Part shown: in pieces, positions 28,039-36,560 of the stretch
Position numbering within the stretch: the first letter of the stretch is position 1
How the letters are laid out: every line of letters begins with the position of its first letter
Assembly: GCA_902612965.1 (NCBI GenBank)
Contig: CACMFN010000003.1
Location: 118,256-182,255, forward strand
Reading direction: 5' to 3'
DNA length: 64,000 nucleotides
DNA from: an uncultured SAR116 cluster alpha proteobacterium
Lineage (GTDB): Bacteria; Pseudomonadota; Alphaproteobacteria; Puniceispirillales; GCA-002684695
Translations under genes and position numbers: made by a program
Notes under the pieces: model-generated
Told to the model about the DNA's origin: nothing
Seen by the model: the letters and a program-made list of their open reading frames with translations, nothing else
The model's database searches: none

Positions 28039-28209
28039 ATGACATTACAAGACATACCAATATATTTAAAAGATACGTTTGTAGCATTTTTTACAAATCC
28101 TTTTGAATTAAAACTTATTCAAGTCGTGATTGTAGTTGCTATCCTTACGCTTGTCGTAACATTCACAATGAGTTTAATTAATTCTTATTTAAGAGATACA
28201 AAAAATTAA
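28039..28209 (+). CDS. Hypothetical 56-residue membrane protein in the tRNA-Val island
   Basis: The frame starts at ATG 28039 and stops at TAA 28207-28209. The protein begins MTLQDIPIYLKDTFVAFFTN, has one strong hydrophobic helix at about residues 28-45 (rich in V, I, L and T) and ends with a polar tail (NSYLRDTKN). No family is recognised. It is followed by repeat copy A and then a strong terminator at 28457-28486, so the gene, the repeat and the terminator may be one transcript. Small single-helix proteins are common in mobile elements (holins, toxins), but nothing here proves that. Confidence 0.45.
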   Translation: MTLQDIPIYLKDTFVAFFTNPFELKLIQVVIVVAILTLVVTFTMSLINSYLRDTKN

Positions 28210-28226
28210 TCTTAAAGAATTCTTAA

Positions 28227-28426
28227 GTCTAGTCAGACATCCGAACATTTGCAAATAAGTCAAGGAAAGTATGAGGTAATGTCTTTTAAATGCAACATCG
28301 TCAACTAAAGTATGAAGTTTTGATTATAGTGTATCCTCTACTTTTCCGAATAGTATGATTTGTATGTCTTCAAAAACATACTATTCTCTAGACAACCTCA
28401 TACAAGTACCTCTGTATGGGGTTGTC
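28227..28426 (+). repeat. Structured ~200-nt repeat, copy A (candidate non-coding RNA)
   Basis: One of three copies in the window (also 28488-28692 and, inverted, 49579-49772). It opens with GTCTAGTCA, then has two tandem units whose TGCAA anchors lie 41 bases apart (28250 and 28291), each with GTCAA then AAAGTATGA. It ends in a 13-bp hairpin: GACAACCTCATAC (28391-28403), a 10-base loop, and GTATGGGGTTGTC (28414-28426), with one G-T pair. GTCTAG at the start can pair with CTAGAC at 28388-28393. There is no open frame of note. The copies differ in loops and linkers while keeping the stem, as expected for a conserved RNA. Confidence 0.6.
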
Positions 28427-28456
28427 GCTAATTAATATTAAAAATTAAACAAACTT

Positions 28457-28486
28457 TAGGGGTGTCTTCGGACACCTCTTTTTTTT
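28457..28486 (+). terminator. Rho-independent terminator
   Basis: AGGGGTGTC, a TTCG tetraloop, GACACCTCT and then a run of T: a 9-bp stem with one G-T pair. This is the clearest intrinsic terminator in the window. It would end a plus-strand transcript carrying the 56-residue gene and repeat copy A. Repeat copy B begins directly after the T-run. Confidence 0.88.
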
Positions 28487-28487
28487 C

Positions 28488-28692
28488 GTCTAGTCAGGCA
28501 TCTGAACATTTGCAAATAAGTCAAGGAAAGTATGAAATAATGTCTTTCAAATGCAACGTAGTCAAAGAAAGTATGAAATAATGATTATGGTATATCTAAC
28601 TTATTATTTGTACTGATGTTACATTATGTATTTCTCCCAAAATACAAAATTGACTAGACAACCTCATACAAGTGCCTCCGTATGGGGTTGTC
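28488..28692 (+). repeat. Structured ~200-nt repeat, copy B (candidate non-coding RNA)
   Basis: Closely similar to copy A in its first half: GTCTAGTCA start, TGCAA anchors at 28511 and 28552 (again 41 bases apart), and two AAAGTATGAAATAATG elements. The terminal hairpin pairs GACAACCTCATAC (28657-28669) with GTATGGGGTTGTC (28680-28692). The opening GTCTAGTCA (28488-28496) is perfectly complementary to TGACTAGAC (28651-28659), which would close the whole 170-nt domain and would compete with the base of the hairpin. The middle (about 28590-28650) has diverged from copy A. Confidence 0.6.
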
Positions 28693-28737
28693 GTTAATAA
28701 TTACAAAGAAAATAAAATAGTTGTATTTAAAAATTTA

Positions 28738-28830
28738 ATGAACTTCAGAAAGCTCTTAAACAAAGAAACTTCATTTATAGTCGTGAGTGGCGTAGGTGCA
28801 ACTCCACTAGAGTTAGATAAAGTAACATGA
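28738..28830 (+). CDS. Possible 30-residue small ORF downstream of repeat B
   Basis: ATG at 28738 opens a 31-codon frame (MNFRKLLNKETSFIVVSG at the start) ending in TGA at 28828-28830. It follows repeat copy B by 45 bases, with no convincing ribosome site. It could be a short peptide or the eroded start of a larger gene. I list it because its place after the repeat mirrors the 56-residue gene before copy A; coding is not demonstrated. Confidence 0.2.
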   Translation: MNFRKLLNKETSFIVVSGVGATPLELDKVT

Positions 28831-29019
28831 TCAAATAAATTGAGACTATTGGCGAAAGAAAAATTATAAAAAAATCTCCTATATGAATTAAATATTTCTC
28901 ATACAGAAAACTCTAAAAACTAAATTTGCTGTCTTATATGCATAAGCCTATGCAGGCACCCCAGTAGCCCTATAGCCCCCTTAAATGCTTTATTTTATGT
29001 CCCTTTCGTCCCAGATTTT

Positions 29020-29038
29020 TGTCACACTCCTGTCACAC
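29020..29038. repeat. Paired direct repeat TGTCACAC with 11-base period (right end)
   Basis: TGTCACAC at 29020-29027 and 29031-29038, matching the pair at the left end in sequence, orientation and 11-base period, with a different 3-base spacer. It is 110 bases before tRNA-Val copy 2. The flanking 29040-29148 holds no gene that I can support. Confidence 0.5.
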
Positions 29039-29148
29039 GGAAGGGTAAAAACAAGTCAAAATAGGGCCTTTTCCTAAAATTATGTCTGTGATAGACTATC
29101 TCTAGAAACAGCGGGAAACAGGCAGTTTTGAACCTTAGTGATGAACAC

Positions 29149-29223
<75 letters not shown>

Positions 29224-29240
29224 TAGCATTGGTAAATTTT

Positions 29241-29546
29241 ATGATTATCAGAACCAGATCAATCACAGCTATAAATGAAAGCCAATTTAATATGTGGCTA
29301 GAAAACTTTAAAAATAATGGTTGTCCCCAAGTTCTTAAATTGGGTGCTTCTAGAGTTACAGTATCAAAGGTTGAAAAAAACAAAGCTATCGTAATGACAC
29401 TTTTTGAAAATAAATCTATTATTGAAAAGATAGATAACTATTTTAAACATATAAAAAAGCAAAACAGAGAATTTTTGAAAGTAGATGTTATTGAGGGTGA
29501 AGTAGTGTTAGATATGGAATCAAAACAGATTGACAATCTTAAATAA
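29241..29546 (+). CDS. Hypothetical protein, possible ferredoxin-like/ABM-type fold
   Basis: A 101-residue protein starting at ATG 29241 (MIIRTRSITAINESQFNMW). The order strand-helix-strand-strand-helix-strand and the segment SRVTVSKVEKNKAIVMTLFE near residue 40 resemble small dimeric alpha-beta barrel (antibiotic-monooxygenase-like) proteins, but no catalytic residue can be named. An upstream in-frame start at 29214 lies inside the tRNA and is rejected. No signal peptide or membrane segment is seen. Function unknown. Confidence 0.55.
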   Translation: MIIRTRSITAINESQFNMWLENFKNNGCPQVLKLGASRVTVSKVEKNKAIVMTLFENKSIIEKIDNYFKHIKKQNREFLKVDVIEGEVVLDMESKQIDNLK

Positions 29547-29639
29547 ATTTTCATTAAAGTATCTAATTTTAATAAATCTTATAAATAAATTAATTTCATA
29601 AATTGTATTTTTAATACTATGCTCTCTATTTTTTGAATT

Positions 29640-30152
29640 ATGATAAATATGGCAACAGAAGAACCAAAATTTGATTTAATCAAAAAAACACAAAATTATG
29701 AGATAAGAAATTATTCAGACAGGCCTTCCATACAAACTATTAAAAATTCTGGTGAAGATACAGCTTTTAGGCGTTTGTTTGAATATATTTCAGGTTCAAA
29801 TTCAACATCATCTAAAATTAATATGACAGCCCCAGTAATTGAATTTGAAGGTGTAAATGGAAAAACTATGAATTTTTTCTTACCAGAAATTTACTCTAAG
29901 AGTAATGCTCCAAAACCAAATTCCGAAAATATAAATTTGGTTACAATAAAAGGTGGACCTTACGCTGTTATTAAATACTCAGGAAGATCAAGTTATGATA
30001 ATTTTCTAAACTATGTAAAGATACTTCAAGAGTTTTTAATAAAAGATAATATCAAAACTTTAGGAGAGCCAATTAAAGCTACATACAATGGTCCCATGAC
30101 ACCATTTTTTCTGCGACGAAATGAGGTTATGTTTCGAATTAATTTAAAGTAA
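29640..30152 (+). CDS. SOUL family heme-binding protein
   Basis: A 170-residue SOUL/HEBP-type protein. The family start EEPKFDLIKKTQNYEIRNY is near residues 5-23, and the beta-barrel core shows FRRLFEYISG near 42, KINMTAPVI near 60, NFFLPEIYSK near 79 and the late tail FFLRRNEVMF. Members bind heme or other tetrapyrroles loosely, and bacterial roles are little known. It has no signal peptide from this start, so it is cytoplasmic. A second in-frame ATG at 29649 is possible. It is monocistronic, between a hypothetical gene and a chemoreceptor. Confidence 0.88.
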   Translation: MINMATEEPKFDLIKKTQNYEIRNYSDRPSIQTIKNSGEDTAFRRLFEYISGSNSTSSKINMTAPVIEFEGVNGKTMNFFLPEIYSKSNAPKPNSENINLVTIKGGPYAVIKYSGRSSYDNFLNYVKILQEFLIKDNIKTLGEPIKATYNGPMTPFFLRRNEVMFRINLK

Positions 30153-30283
30153 AATAATTCAAATTTTAAATATTAAAAAAATGAATATCTAATATAGTAA
30201 AATTAAATATTTTTTGAATTATAAAGCTTTAATGTAAATAACTTAATATTAACTAATAATTTCTTTATTTGAGAAAGAGATTT

Positions 30284-32893
30284 ATGAACTTTTTGAATAA
30301 CACTAAATTAATTTTTAAATCTGTTTTAGATCTTGTCCCAGCAGTTTTATTAGCAATCATTGTGGCTATAATTGCTGGCTATGGAATGAATAGTCTTAAT
30401 AAAAATTTTAAAGAAATTAATGAAGTTCAATTGCAGATAACTAACAAGCTTGAAAAAGCTAAATTATACTTGGGTGAATTAAAGTCCGCTGCAACTAATG
30501 ATGTACTATTAGCGACAAAACAAAATAGTCTTGAACTATTAGAAAATGCAAATGATACAATTACGAGTAAGCAGGTAAGGTTTCAAACAGAATTTTCTGA
30601 TATATTTACTATTATTTTAGGCAAAACAGATTATTCATCATTTGTGGATAATGCTGGGAATTATGACAACCAAACAATTCCTGATAAACACCTTTATCAT
30701 AAAGAATTACTAGACGAATTAATCGTAGTTAGAGACAAGCTTGATAAAAATTTATACTCAAAATTTGAAGGAGTATTTTACAATGCAGAGAGAGTTATCA
30801 AGATAGAAAATGAAACAGATAAAATACGTAAAATTCTTGATGAGCAATACTTTTATATAACTAACCTTCTTATTAAGGCAGCTAAATCTAGCTTTAATTT
30901 GACTGAAAGTTATGAATTAAGAGAAGACAAAGAAATGAGGAGTTTTGTCTACAGTTACAATATGTTTCTCAGTAATTTATCTGGTAAGTTTTCTACTATG
31001 AAACAAAGTGAGTATGAATTATTTTCTTCTTTTAGTAATAGGCAAATGGGGTCCCAAAAAAAATTGGATAGAAGTAATCCATATTATATGAATAATTCAA
31101 AGGATTCTAATTCTTCGGAAATTAATGCTGATGATCTTATTAATGAAATTAAAAATAGCATTCAAAGTATTCGAAGTGAGTTTGATTATTTTAGAGGAAC
31201 AGAAAAATCTCTTGATCATAGAATACCCTATTTTTTCTCGGGTGAAAGTGCAGAATTACTACGAGAGCAATTACTGATTTCAGATAAAGTTTGGGAGGCA
31301 TTTAGTAAGTATTCTTTAAGCTTTAATAATTTTGCGAATGAATCTGGACCTTCAAATTCAGTTAATTTAAACAAGTATGCTGCGCTTGGCAGAATTCAGG
31401 CAGCTTTAGAAAAATCTCTAAAAAATGACGTTTATTTGCCTTACGCAAGTATTAGATCTACTTTAGACCAACTCATTAAGAATAATAATAATCAGATAAA
31501 AAAATCAATTTCTCAAAATGAAAGTCACTTAGATTTTTTAATAACGACAATAATAGTAGTTTCAGTTTTAGGTCTTCTTTTAGCTATAGGTATCGGATAC
31601 ATTGTAGCAATTTATGCAGTTGTAAGACCAATGCGTGAGTTTGCGAATGTATCAAAGGAAATTGCTGAAACAGGTGATTTTAGTAAAACTATTAATATTC
31701 AGAATGAAGATGAGATTGGAGATGCTGCAAAAGCTATTAATAAAATGGTAGCTAATACAAAGATGGCATTTACAGAAATTGAAGAGCTTTTTAGTAAAGT
31801 TGCTAATGGAGATTTGACTGCACGTATCAATCAAGAATTTAAAGGTGATATAGGACGTTCTGCATTACATATATCTAGCTCACTTACGAAATTATCTAAT
31901 ACTTTTCAGGAGATACTAGCAGAGGTCCAAAGAATGGCAGCTGCATCAGCCCAGGTCGAGGGTGCAATTAGTCAAATAGCAGATGGTGCTAAAGACCAAC
32001 TTGATGCAACACAAAGGATTTCTCAACAGATGGAAGAGACTTCAGAAATATCTAATAATGTAAACGAGAAAGCTCGAAACACATTAGAGATATCTATTAA
32101 GGTAGACGAAAAGATCCAAACTACTCTTGATATTTCTAATACTGTAGATGAAAAAGCAAAGAACACCTCAAAGATTGCAAGGGATGCATCATCGATATCT
32201 GATCAAGGTAAAGTAGAAGCAACAGAGATGATGAAGATTGTAGAGAAAATTGAAAGTAATAGTGAAGAAATATCAAAGATATCAATTTTAATTGATGAAA
32301 TTGCCCAGCAGACAAATATGCTTTCTTTAAATGCTTCAATAGAAGCGGCACGCGCCGGAGAACAAGGCAGGGGCTTTTCAGTCGTTGCTACTGAGGTTGG
32401 TAAACTTGCTGAAAGATCAGGAAGTTCAGTCAAAGATATATCAAGTCTAACAGAGGCTGCTAAAGAAGAAGCATCAGGAGGTTCTGAAAGGATGCAAACA
32501 CTTCGAGACGAGATGAATAAAATTAGTGATACAGTTCGATCAGTTGAAGAAATGATGCAAGAGATCGTCAAAGAAGCTAATAACCAGCAAAGCATGATGA
32601 ATGAAGTTGTGGATCAGTCAAATCATCAGAAGGAAATGATGAATGAAGTCGTAGCACAATCTCAAGAACAGAAAGAAAAGAACAAAAGTGTTTTAGACTC
32701 CGTATCTAATTTAACTACTATTGGTGAGACTAACTCAGTAGCAGCTGAAGAAATATCTGCTTCAATGATTGAGTTATCAGGAATTGCAAATAATGCTAAA
32801 AATAAAGTAGCTGAATTTAAATTAGATAAAATTAATCAAGTTAGTGAAGTTGAGACAAGTTTAGACAGTTCAAAAGATAGGGATATGAATTAA
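30284..32893 (+). CDS. Methyl-accepting chemotaxis protein
   Basis: A chemoreceptor of about 869 residues. One membrane helix at about residues 12-33 and another near 415-440 enclose a 380-residue periplasmic sensor of unknown ligand. Next come a HAMP domain ([19 protein letters not shown]), a second HAMP-like segment ([16 protein letters not shown]) and the signalling coiled coil with its conserved tip ([20 protein letters not shown] then GRGFSVVA) near residues 675-705. Both coiled-coil arms contain 14-residue repeats. There is no C-terminal CheR-binding pentapeptide. I chose ATG 30284 because GAGAAAGAGA precedes it; a TTG at 30269 is in frame. No other che genes are nearby. Confidence 0.93.
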   Translation: MNFLNNTKLIFKSVLDLVPAVLLAIIVAIIAGYGMNSLNKNFKEINEVQLQITNKLEKAKLYLGELKSAATNDVLLATKQNSLELLENANDTITSKQVRFQTEFSDIFTIILGKTDYSSFVDNAGNYDNQTIPDKHLYHKELLDELIVVRDKLDKNLYSKFEGVFYNAERVIKIENETDKIRKILDEQYFYITNLLIKAAKSSFNLTESYELREDKEMRSFVYSYNMFLSNLSGKFSTMKQSEYELFSSFSNRQMGSQKKLDRSNPYYMNNSKDSNSSEINADDLINEIKNSIQSIRSEFDYFRGTEKSLDHRIPYFFSGESAELLREQLLISDKVWEAFSKYSLSFNNFANESGPSNSVNLNKYAALGRIQAALEKSLKNDVYLPYASIRSTLDQLIKNNNNQIKKSISQNESHLDFLITTIIVVSVLGLLLAIGIGYIVAIYAVVRPMREFANVSKEIAETGDFSKTINIQNEDEIGDAAKAINKMVANTKMAFTEIEELFSKVANGDLTARINQEFKGDIGRSALHISSSLTKLSNTFQEILAEVQRMAAASAQVEGAISQIADGAKDQLDATQRISQQMEETSEISNNVNEKARNTLEISIKVDEKIQTTLDISNTVDEKAKNTSKIARDASSISDQGKVEATEMMKIVEKIESNSEEISKISILIDEIAQQTNMLSLNASIEAARAGEQGRGFSVVATEVGKLAERSGSSVKDISSLTEAAKEEASGGSERMQTLRDEMNKISDTVRSVEEMMQEIVKEANNQQSMMNEVVDQSNHQKEMMNEVVAQSQEQKEKNKSVLDSVSNLTTIGETNSVAAEEISASMIELSGIANNAKNKVAEFKLDKINQVSEVETSLDSSKDRDMN

Positions 32894-32946
32894 CTTTTAA
32901 AATGAACAATCAAATGATTTTAAATTATTTAAATTTGATTAATTTG

Positions 32947-33336
32947 TTATAATGAGTGATTAAATCCACAAAAGTGATTTTGAATTATTGCACCCCATGC
33001 TCCAAGCATTTCTCTTAAATCCTCTTTTGGATTTCCAAAACAATATACTGCCTCAAAATCAACAAACTCCATAACCTCGCTTGCTATAGGGCTAGCCCCA
33101 TGATTTTTAAAGCGTTGAACTGTAGCATCACTATTAGTATATCTCTCAACTAATGTTGCTTTTTTCCCATTATCAGATAGAAACCATTCGTAACTAATTG
33201 TATTTTCTTCTTTAAGCTCAAAAACATATTTTGATGCTCTATTTTTTATCCACTTTTTGAATTCTTCTGGATCACTTTTTACATTACATTGAATTACTGT
33301 TATGATTTGTTTTGATCCAATATTTAACTCACCCAT
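32947..33336 (-). CDS. Hypothetical protein, antibiotic-biosynthesis-monooxygenase-like
   Basis: A 129-residue protein with an ABM-type ferredoxin-like pattern: TVIQCNVKSDPEEFKKWIKNR at the N-terminus, ISYEWFLSDNGKKATLVERY near residue 46 and a helix-rich end (EVMEFVDFEAVY). Such proteins are small oxygenases or ligand binders. No cofactor site is visible. It is a single gene convergent with the chemoreceptor. Fold assignment is moderate and function is unknown. Confidence 0.6.
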   Translation of the reverse strand: MGELNIGSKQIITVIQCNVKSDPEEFKKWIKNRASKYVFELKEENTISYEWFLSDNGKKATLVERYTNSDATVQRFKNHGASPIASEVMEFVDFEAVYCFGNPKEDLREMLGAWGAIIQNHFCGFNHSL

Positions 33337-33683
33337 TTAATTGCCTTTCATATTTTCTTTATCACTAATAATATTATTACATATAAAAATTAAATAAGCT
33401 TGAATAATTAATAATTAGAATGACCATATAGAGTATGAGTAAATTAATTCAAAATTGTAATATTCAAAAATTGCTATTATCAAAGTAACCAAACTATTGG
33501 GAAAGGCAGAATTGTTTATTCCGTTGATTAATAAAATTCAAATGTATTTTATTTAAAGATATTATTATTTCAAATTTTAAAGTGTATTAATCAAATCATC
33601 TAAAATTGAGTTATATAGTTATTTAGCTTGATTGGAAATCAAGGTATTCACTGGTGGCATAACCACCAGTGAATTATTATGAT
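33337..33683. other. 347-base intergenic region
   Basis: No gene or RNA that I can support. The sequence is highly AT-rich. The only clear structure is the perfect 12-bp inverted repeat at 33646-33674, described separately, next to the hsp20 stop. Confidence 0.6.
33646..33674 (-). terminator. Terminator-like hairpin after hsp20
   Basis: A perfect 12-bp inverted repeat, ATTCACTGGTGG and CCACCAGTGAAT, around a 5-base loop, beginning 10 bases after the hsp20 stop on the minus strand. The T-run after it is poor, so it may stabilise the 3' end rather than act as a strong intrinsic terminator. Confidence 0.65.
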
Positions 33684-34142
33684 TTAGGCTACTTTTTTTG
33701 AGCTAAGAGCAGAAGCGGCCTTTTTAATTAAACCAGGCGCATTAATTTTAATTTGCTTTGGTTTATCTGCCTCTGGGATTTCTCTAAAAAGGTTAATAGT
33801 TAACAAACCATCTTTCAAGTCTGCTTCTGTAACTTTAATGTCGTCAGAAAGTCTGAATTGTTTTGTAAAAGATCTTTCTGCAATTCCTCTATGAAGGTAT
33901 TCACTAGAGTGTTTGGACTTTGACGCTTCTATTGTCATTAATCCTTTTTTTACTTCTATTGAAATATCGTTTTCATTAAAACCAGCTACAGCGATTTCTA
34001 TTTTGTATTCCTCATCGCCTGATTTTATAATATTATATGCGGGATATTTATTATCTGTGTATTCTGACATTCTTTCAAATTCGTCAAATAAACTGTCAAA
34101 TCCTACAAAAGAACGCATTAGTGGTGTTGTTAAAAAAGTCAT
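33684..34142 (-). CDS. Hsp20/alpha-crystallin family small heat-shock protein
   Basis: A holding chaperone of 152 residues (IbpA/HspA type). The N-terminal arm starts MTFLTTPLMRSFVGFDSLFDEFERM. The alpha-crystallin domain covers about residues 35-130, with YKIEIAVAGFNENDISIEVK near 48 and the hallmark RSFTKQFRLSDDI and ADLKDGLLTI near 90-112. The C-terminal IxI-like KQIKIN segment follows. A good TAGGAG ribosome site precedes the ATG. Upstream, TTCTTG can pair weakly with the AGGAG, so a thermosensor leader is conceivable but unproven. It stands alone and is followed by a strong hairpin. Confidence 0.93.
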   Translation of the reverse strand: MTFLTTPLMRSFVGFDSLFDEFERMSEYTDNKYPAYNIIKSGDEEYKIEIAVAGFNENDISIEVKKGLMTIEASKSKHSSEYLHRGIAERSFTKQFRLSDDIKVTEADLKDGLLTINLFREIPEADKPKQIKINAPGLIKKAASALSSKKVA

Positions 34143-34277
34143 AGTATTCTCCTATAATTAGCAAGAACTTAATAATGTCCTTAAAAAAGCAACATTATAT
34201 CGTTTTAATTTTACGACCCATTATTGGCATCGCTAATTACATATCATTATTTGTATTTAATAATTCAAGACTTTATT

Positions 34278-34910
34278 TTAATTTTTTTTTAAAAATACTA
34301 AATTATTGCCTAAAAACTCACTATCCCAATCAAAGATTTTTGCAATAATTTTAAATGTTTTTTTATTATAAAAAACAACATGAGTTGGGTCTTTTATGTA
34401 ATACCAATTTTCAAAAATATCTTGTTCAGAATGAAAATTTGTCATAATCCCTATTATACCACCATCATTGAGTAATTCATTAAATCTTGTAAATTCACCA
34501 AATGGATTGTGAAAATGCTCTACAGTTTCTGTGCAACATATAAAATCATATTTTTTTAATAGATTTCTCTTTTTAGAGTGGAAAAAAGGGTCATAGTTAA
34601 ACATTTGGTAGCCATTTTCTCGAAGCATTAGTGAAAGTGCAGGACCCGGCCCGCAACCGTAATCCAATCCTATAGAATTAGGCTTTATTCTTTCTATTAA
34701 TGGAAGCATTAAATGTGATAAGAATTTTTTGTACCTTGGATCATTTACATCATTATTATGAGTTAAGTAGTGTTTGTATTCGTCATTAGAACTGAGATAA
34801 AATTTTTTATCTAAAAAGATTGCTTCACAGTAACTGCATTTCCAATATCTTTTTTGTTCAATGTTTTTATATTCTTTAGCCCTTTGATTTTTGCAAACTA
34901 TACAAATCAC
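34278..34910 (-). CDS. Class I SAM methyltransferase with N-terminal zinc-ribbon-like cysteines
   Basis: A 210-residue protein. Four cysteines in two pairs (ICIVCKN at the start, WKCSYCEA near residue 25) suggest a small metal-binding knuckle, followed by a methyltransferase domain with motif I GLDYGCGPGPAL near residue 82, a later acidic strand (FNYDPFF) and CTETVEHFHNPF near 128. The substrate is unknown. It is last in the minus-strand group psuK-psuG-SDR-EamA, 4 bases after the transporter, so it probably shares their transcript. Whether it serves nucleoside catabolism is not clear. Confidence 0.82.
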   Translation of the reverse strand: MICIVCKNQRAKEYKNIEQKRYWKCSYCEAIFLDKKFYLSSNDEYKHYLTHNNDVNDPRYKKFLSHLMLPLIERIKPNSIGLDYGCGPGPALSLMLRENGYQMFNYDPFFHSKKRNLLKKYDFICCTETVEHFHNPFGEFTRFNELLNDGGIIGIMTNFHSEQDIFENWYYIKDPTHVVFYNKKTFKIIAKIFDWDSEFLGNNLVFLKKN

Positions 34911-34914
34911 GTTC

Positions 34915-35808
34915 TTAAATTTTAGTTAGATTATTATGTGGGGTCTTATTTTTGGTTTCTAATGTCATTTCTCTGTATGAAATATATGTTACGGAAATAA
35001 TTATTATTAGACCTCCAATTATAACAAAAATATCAACCAACTCAGAAAAAACAAAATATCCGATTAATGCCGCCCAAACCAATTGAAGGAAACTTATTGG
35101 CTGAATGATTATAATGGGCGCAGATCGAATTGCCTGTGTTAATGTTATGTGTCCTAAGGTTGCTAAAATTGCAACAAAGCCAAGGCAAATGATTTCTTTC
35201 ATTGAAGGCTGAACCCAAACAGATAAAGCAGGGGGCGCAAGAGTAAGTGTAGTAAATACACTAAGCATGCAAACAATAACCAAAGAATTATGATTTTTTG
35301 TTAATTCCTTTGATAAAAGATATGAAATAGCAAATAGTGGAGCAGAAATCACTTGAGCTAATTGACCTAATGATATTTCTTGGAAACCGGGCCTTAATAT
35401 AACTAGTGTCCCTATAAAAGCAATTATAATAGCTAATATCCTTCTTAGGGCTAGTTTCTCACCAAAAAATATTGCTGCGCCAATACTTATATAAATTGGA
35501 CCTGTGTAACTAATTGCAGTAACCTCAGCTATAGGAATTCTTGACATAGCATAAAACCAGAGAATTATGCCAATCCCATGAACTATACCTCTGAATATAT
35601 AAATAATTAAATCTTTTCTTGTTATAGATGTTTTAATTAATGGGATAATGAAAGGTAAGAGAATTACAGTACCAATTACATATCTAATAAAAGCTGCTTG
35701 AGATGCAGGAATAGCGTCTCCTATATACCTTACAACAGCAGTTACCAATACAAACAGTAACGTTGTTAATAACATCCATAAAATGCCTTGAAGAGCATTT
35801 GAATTCAT
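34915..35808 (-). CDS. EamA/DMT family transporter
   Basis: A 297-residue inner-membrane protein with about ten hydrophobic helices in two EamA repeats (residues 5-140 and 150-285). Visible marks are RYVIGTVILLPF in helix 2 and the repeat-end segment GTLVILRPGF near residue 140. DMT proteins export or exchange small metabolites. Lying in the psuKG operon, it may move a nucleoside product, but that is inference. It starts 7 bases after the SDR stop. Two other EamA genes occur at 53403 and 54938. Confidence 0.9.
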   Translation of the reverse strand: MNSNALQGILWMLLTTLLFVLVTAVVRYIGDAIPASQAAFIRYVIGTVILLPFIIPLIKTSITRKDLIIYIFRGIVHGIGIILWFYAMSRIPIAEVTAISYTGPIYISIGAAIFFGEKLALRRILAIIIAFIGTLVILRPGFQEISLGQLAQVISAPLFAISYLLSKELTKNHNSLVIVCMLSVFTTLTLAPPALSVWVQPSMKEIICLGFVAILATLGHITLTQAIRSAPIIIIQPISFLQLVWAALIGYFVFSELVDIFVIIGGLIIIISVTYISYREMTLETKNKTPHNNLTKI

Positions 35809-35815
35809 TTAAAGT

Positions 35816-36550
35816 TTATCCTCTTCCAATGTAAGGCATTGAAGAGGCCATAATGGTCATAAATTGAATATTAGTATTCAAAGGTAATTCAGCAATATCA
35901 TATACAGCTTTTGCCACATGGTTAACATCCATAATAGGTTCTTTTTTTATGTCACCACTTGCTTGTATAATCCCCTCTGACATTCTTCTTGTCATTTCTG
36001 TACCAGCATTGCCAATATCAATTTGACTGCATGCTATATTAAATTTTCTTCCATCTAAAGAGATTGATCTTGTCAATCCTGTTATTGCATGTTTTGTAGA
36101 TGTATAAGGTGCAGATCCAGGTCTTGGAACATGGGCTGATACAGAGCCATTATTAATTATTCTGCCACCTTGTGGTTGTTGATTTTTCATATAAAAAAAT
36201 GCTTCTTTTGCACAGTAAAAATTTCCATTTAGGTTAGTATTGACAACGTCTAACCAATCATCAGATGAAATCAAATCAATGGTTTTAGAGGGTTTGCCAA
36301 TACCTGCGTTATTAAATAAAGTATCAATTCTACCCCATTTTGCATTAATCTTCTGGAAAGCATTTTTAACATCAGAATATTTCCTGATATCGCATCCAAT
36401 ACTTATCCAATTATCATTTTTGCTATCTAAAATTAATTTTTTTTTATTTCTCCCCAATAAAGCAACGTTATAATCTTTTTTAAGAAAATACTCAGCGCAA
36501 GCCTTACCAATTCCGGCTCCAGCACCAGTAATAATTATTACTTTTTTCAT
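35816..36550 (-). CDS. SDR family oxidoreductase (in pseudouridine operon)
   Basis: A short-chain dehydrogenase of 244 residues with TGAGAGIGKA at the N-terminus, NNAG near residue 86, a serine in NGSVS near 137 and the YTSTK catalytic motif near 150. NAD(P) binding is expected. It sits 10 bases downstream of psuG and 7 bases before an EamA transporter on the same strand, so it is cotranscribed with pseudouridine catabolism genes. A role in handling the released pentose or a modified nucleoside is possible but not shown. Confidence 0.87.
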   Translation of the reverse strand: MKKVIIITGAGAGIGKACAEYFLKKDYNVALLGRNKKKLILDSKNDNWISIGCDIRKYSDVKNAFQKINAKWGRIDTLFNNAGIGKPSKTIDLISSDDWLDVVNTNLNGNFYCAKEAFFYMKNQQPQGGRIINNGSVSAHVPRPGSAPYTSTKHAITGLTRSISLDGRKFNIACSQIDIGNAGTEMTRRMSEGIIQASGDIKKEPIMDVNHVAKAVYDIAELPLNTNIQFMTIMASSMPYIGRG

Positions 36551-36560
36551 TATTTTATCC

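Noticed and set aside
28227..28692. Retron-type msr/msd RNA
   Set aside because: The length and closing inverted repeat of copy B invited the idea, but there is no reverse transcriptase gene nearby and copy C lacks the closing repeat.
28227..28692. Type III toxin-antitoxin (ToxI-like repeat RNA)
   Set aside because: Tandem 41-base units before a hairpin are reminiscent, but there are only two units and no ToxN-like gene follows any copy.
28227..28692. CRISPR array
   Set aside because: Only two units per copy, no short identical repeats with variable spacers, and no cas genes in the window.
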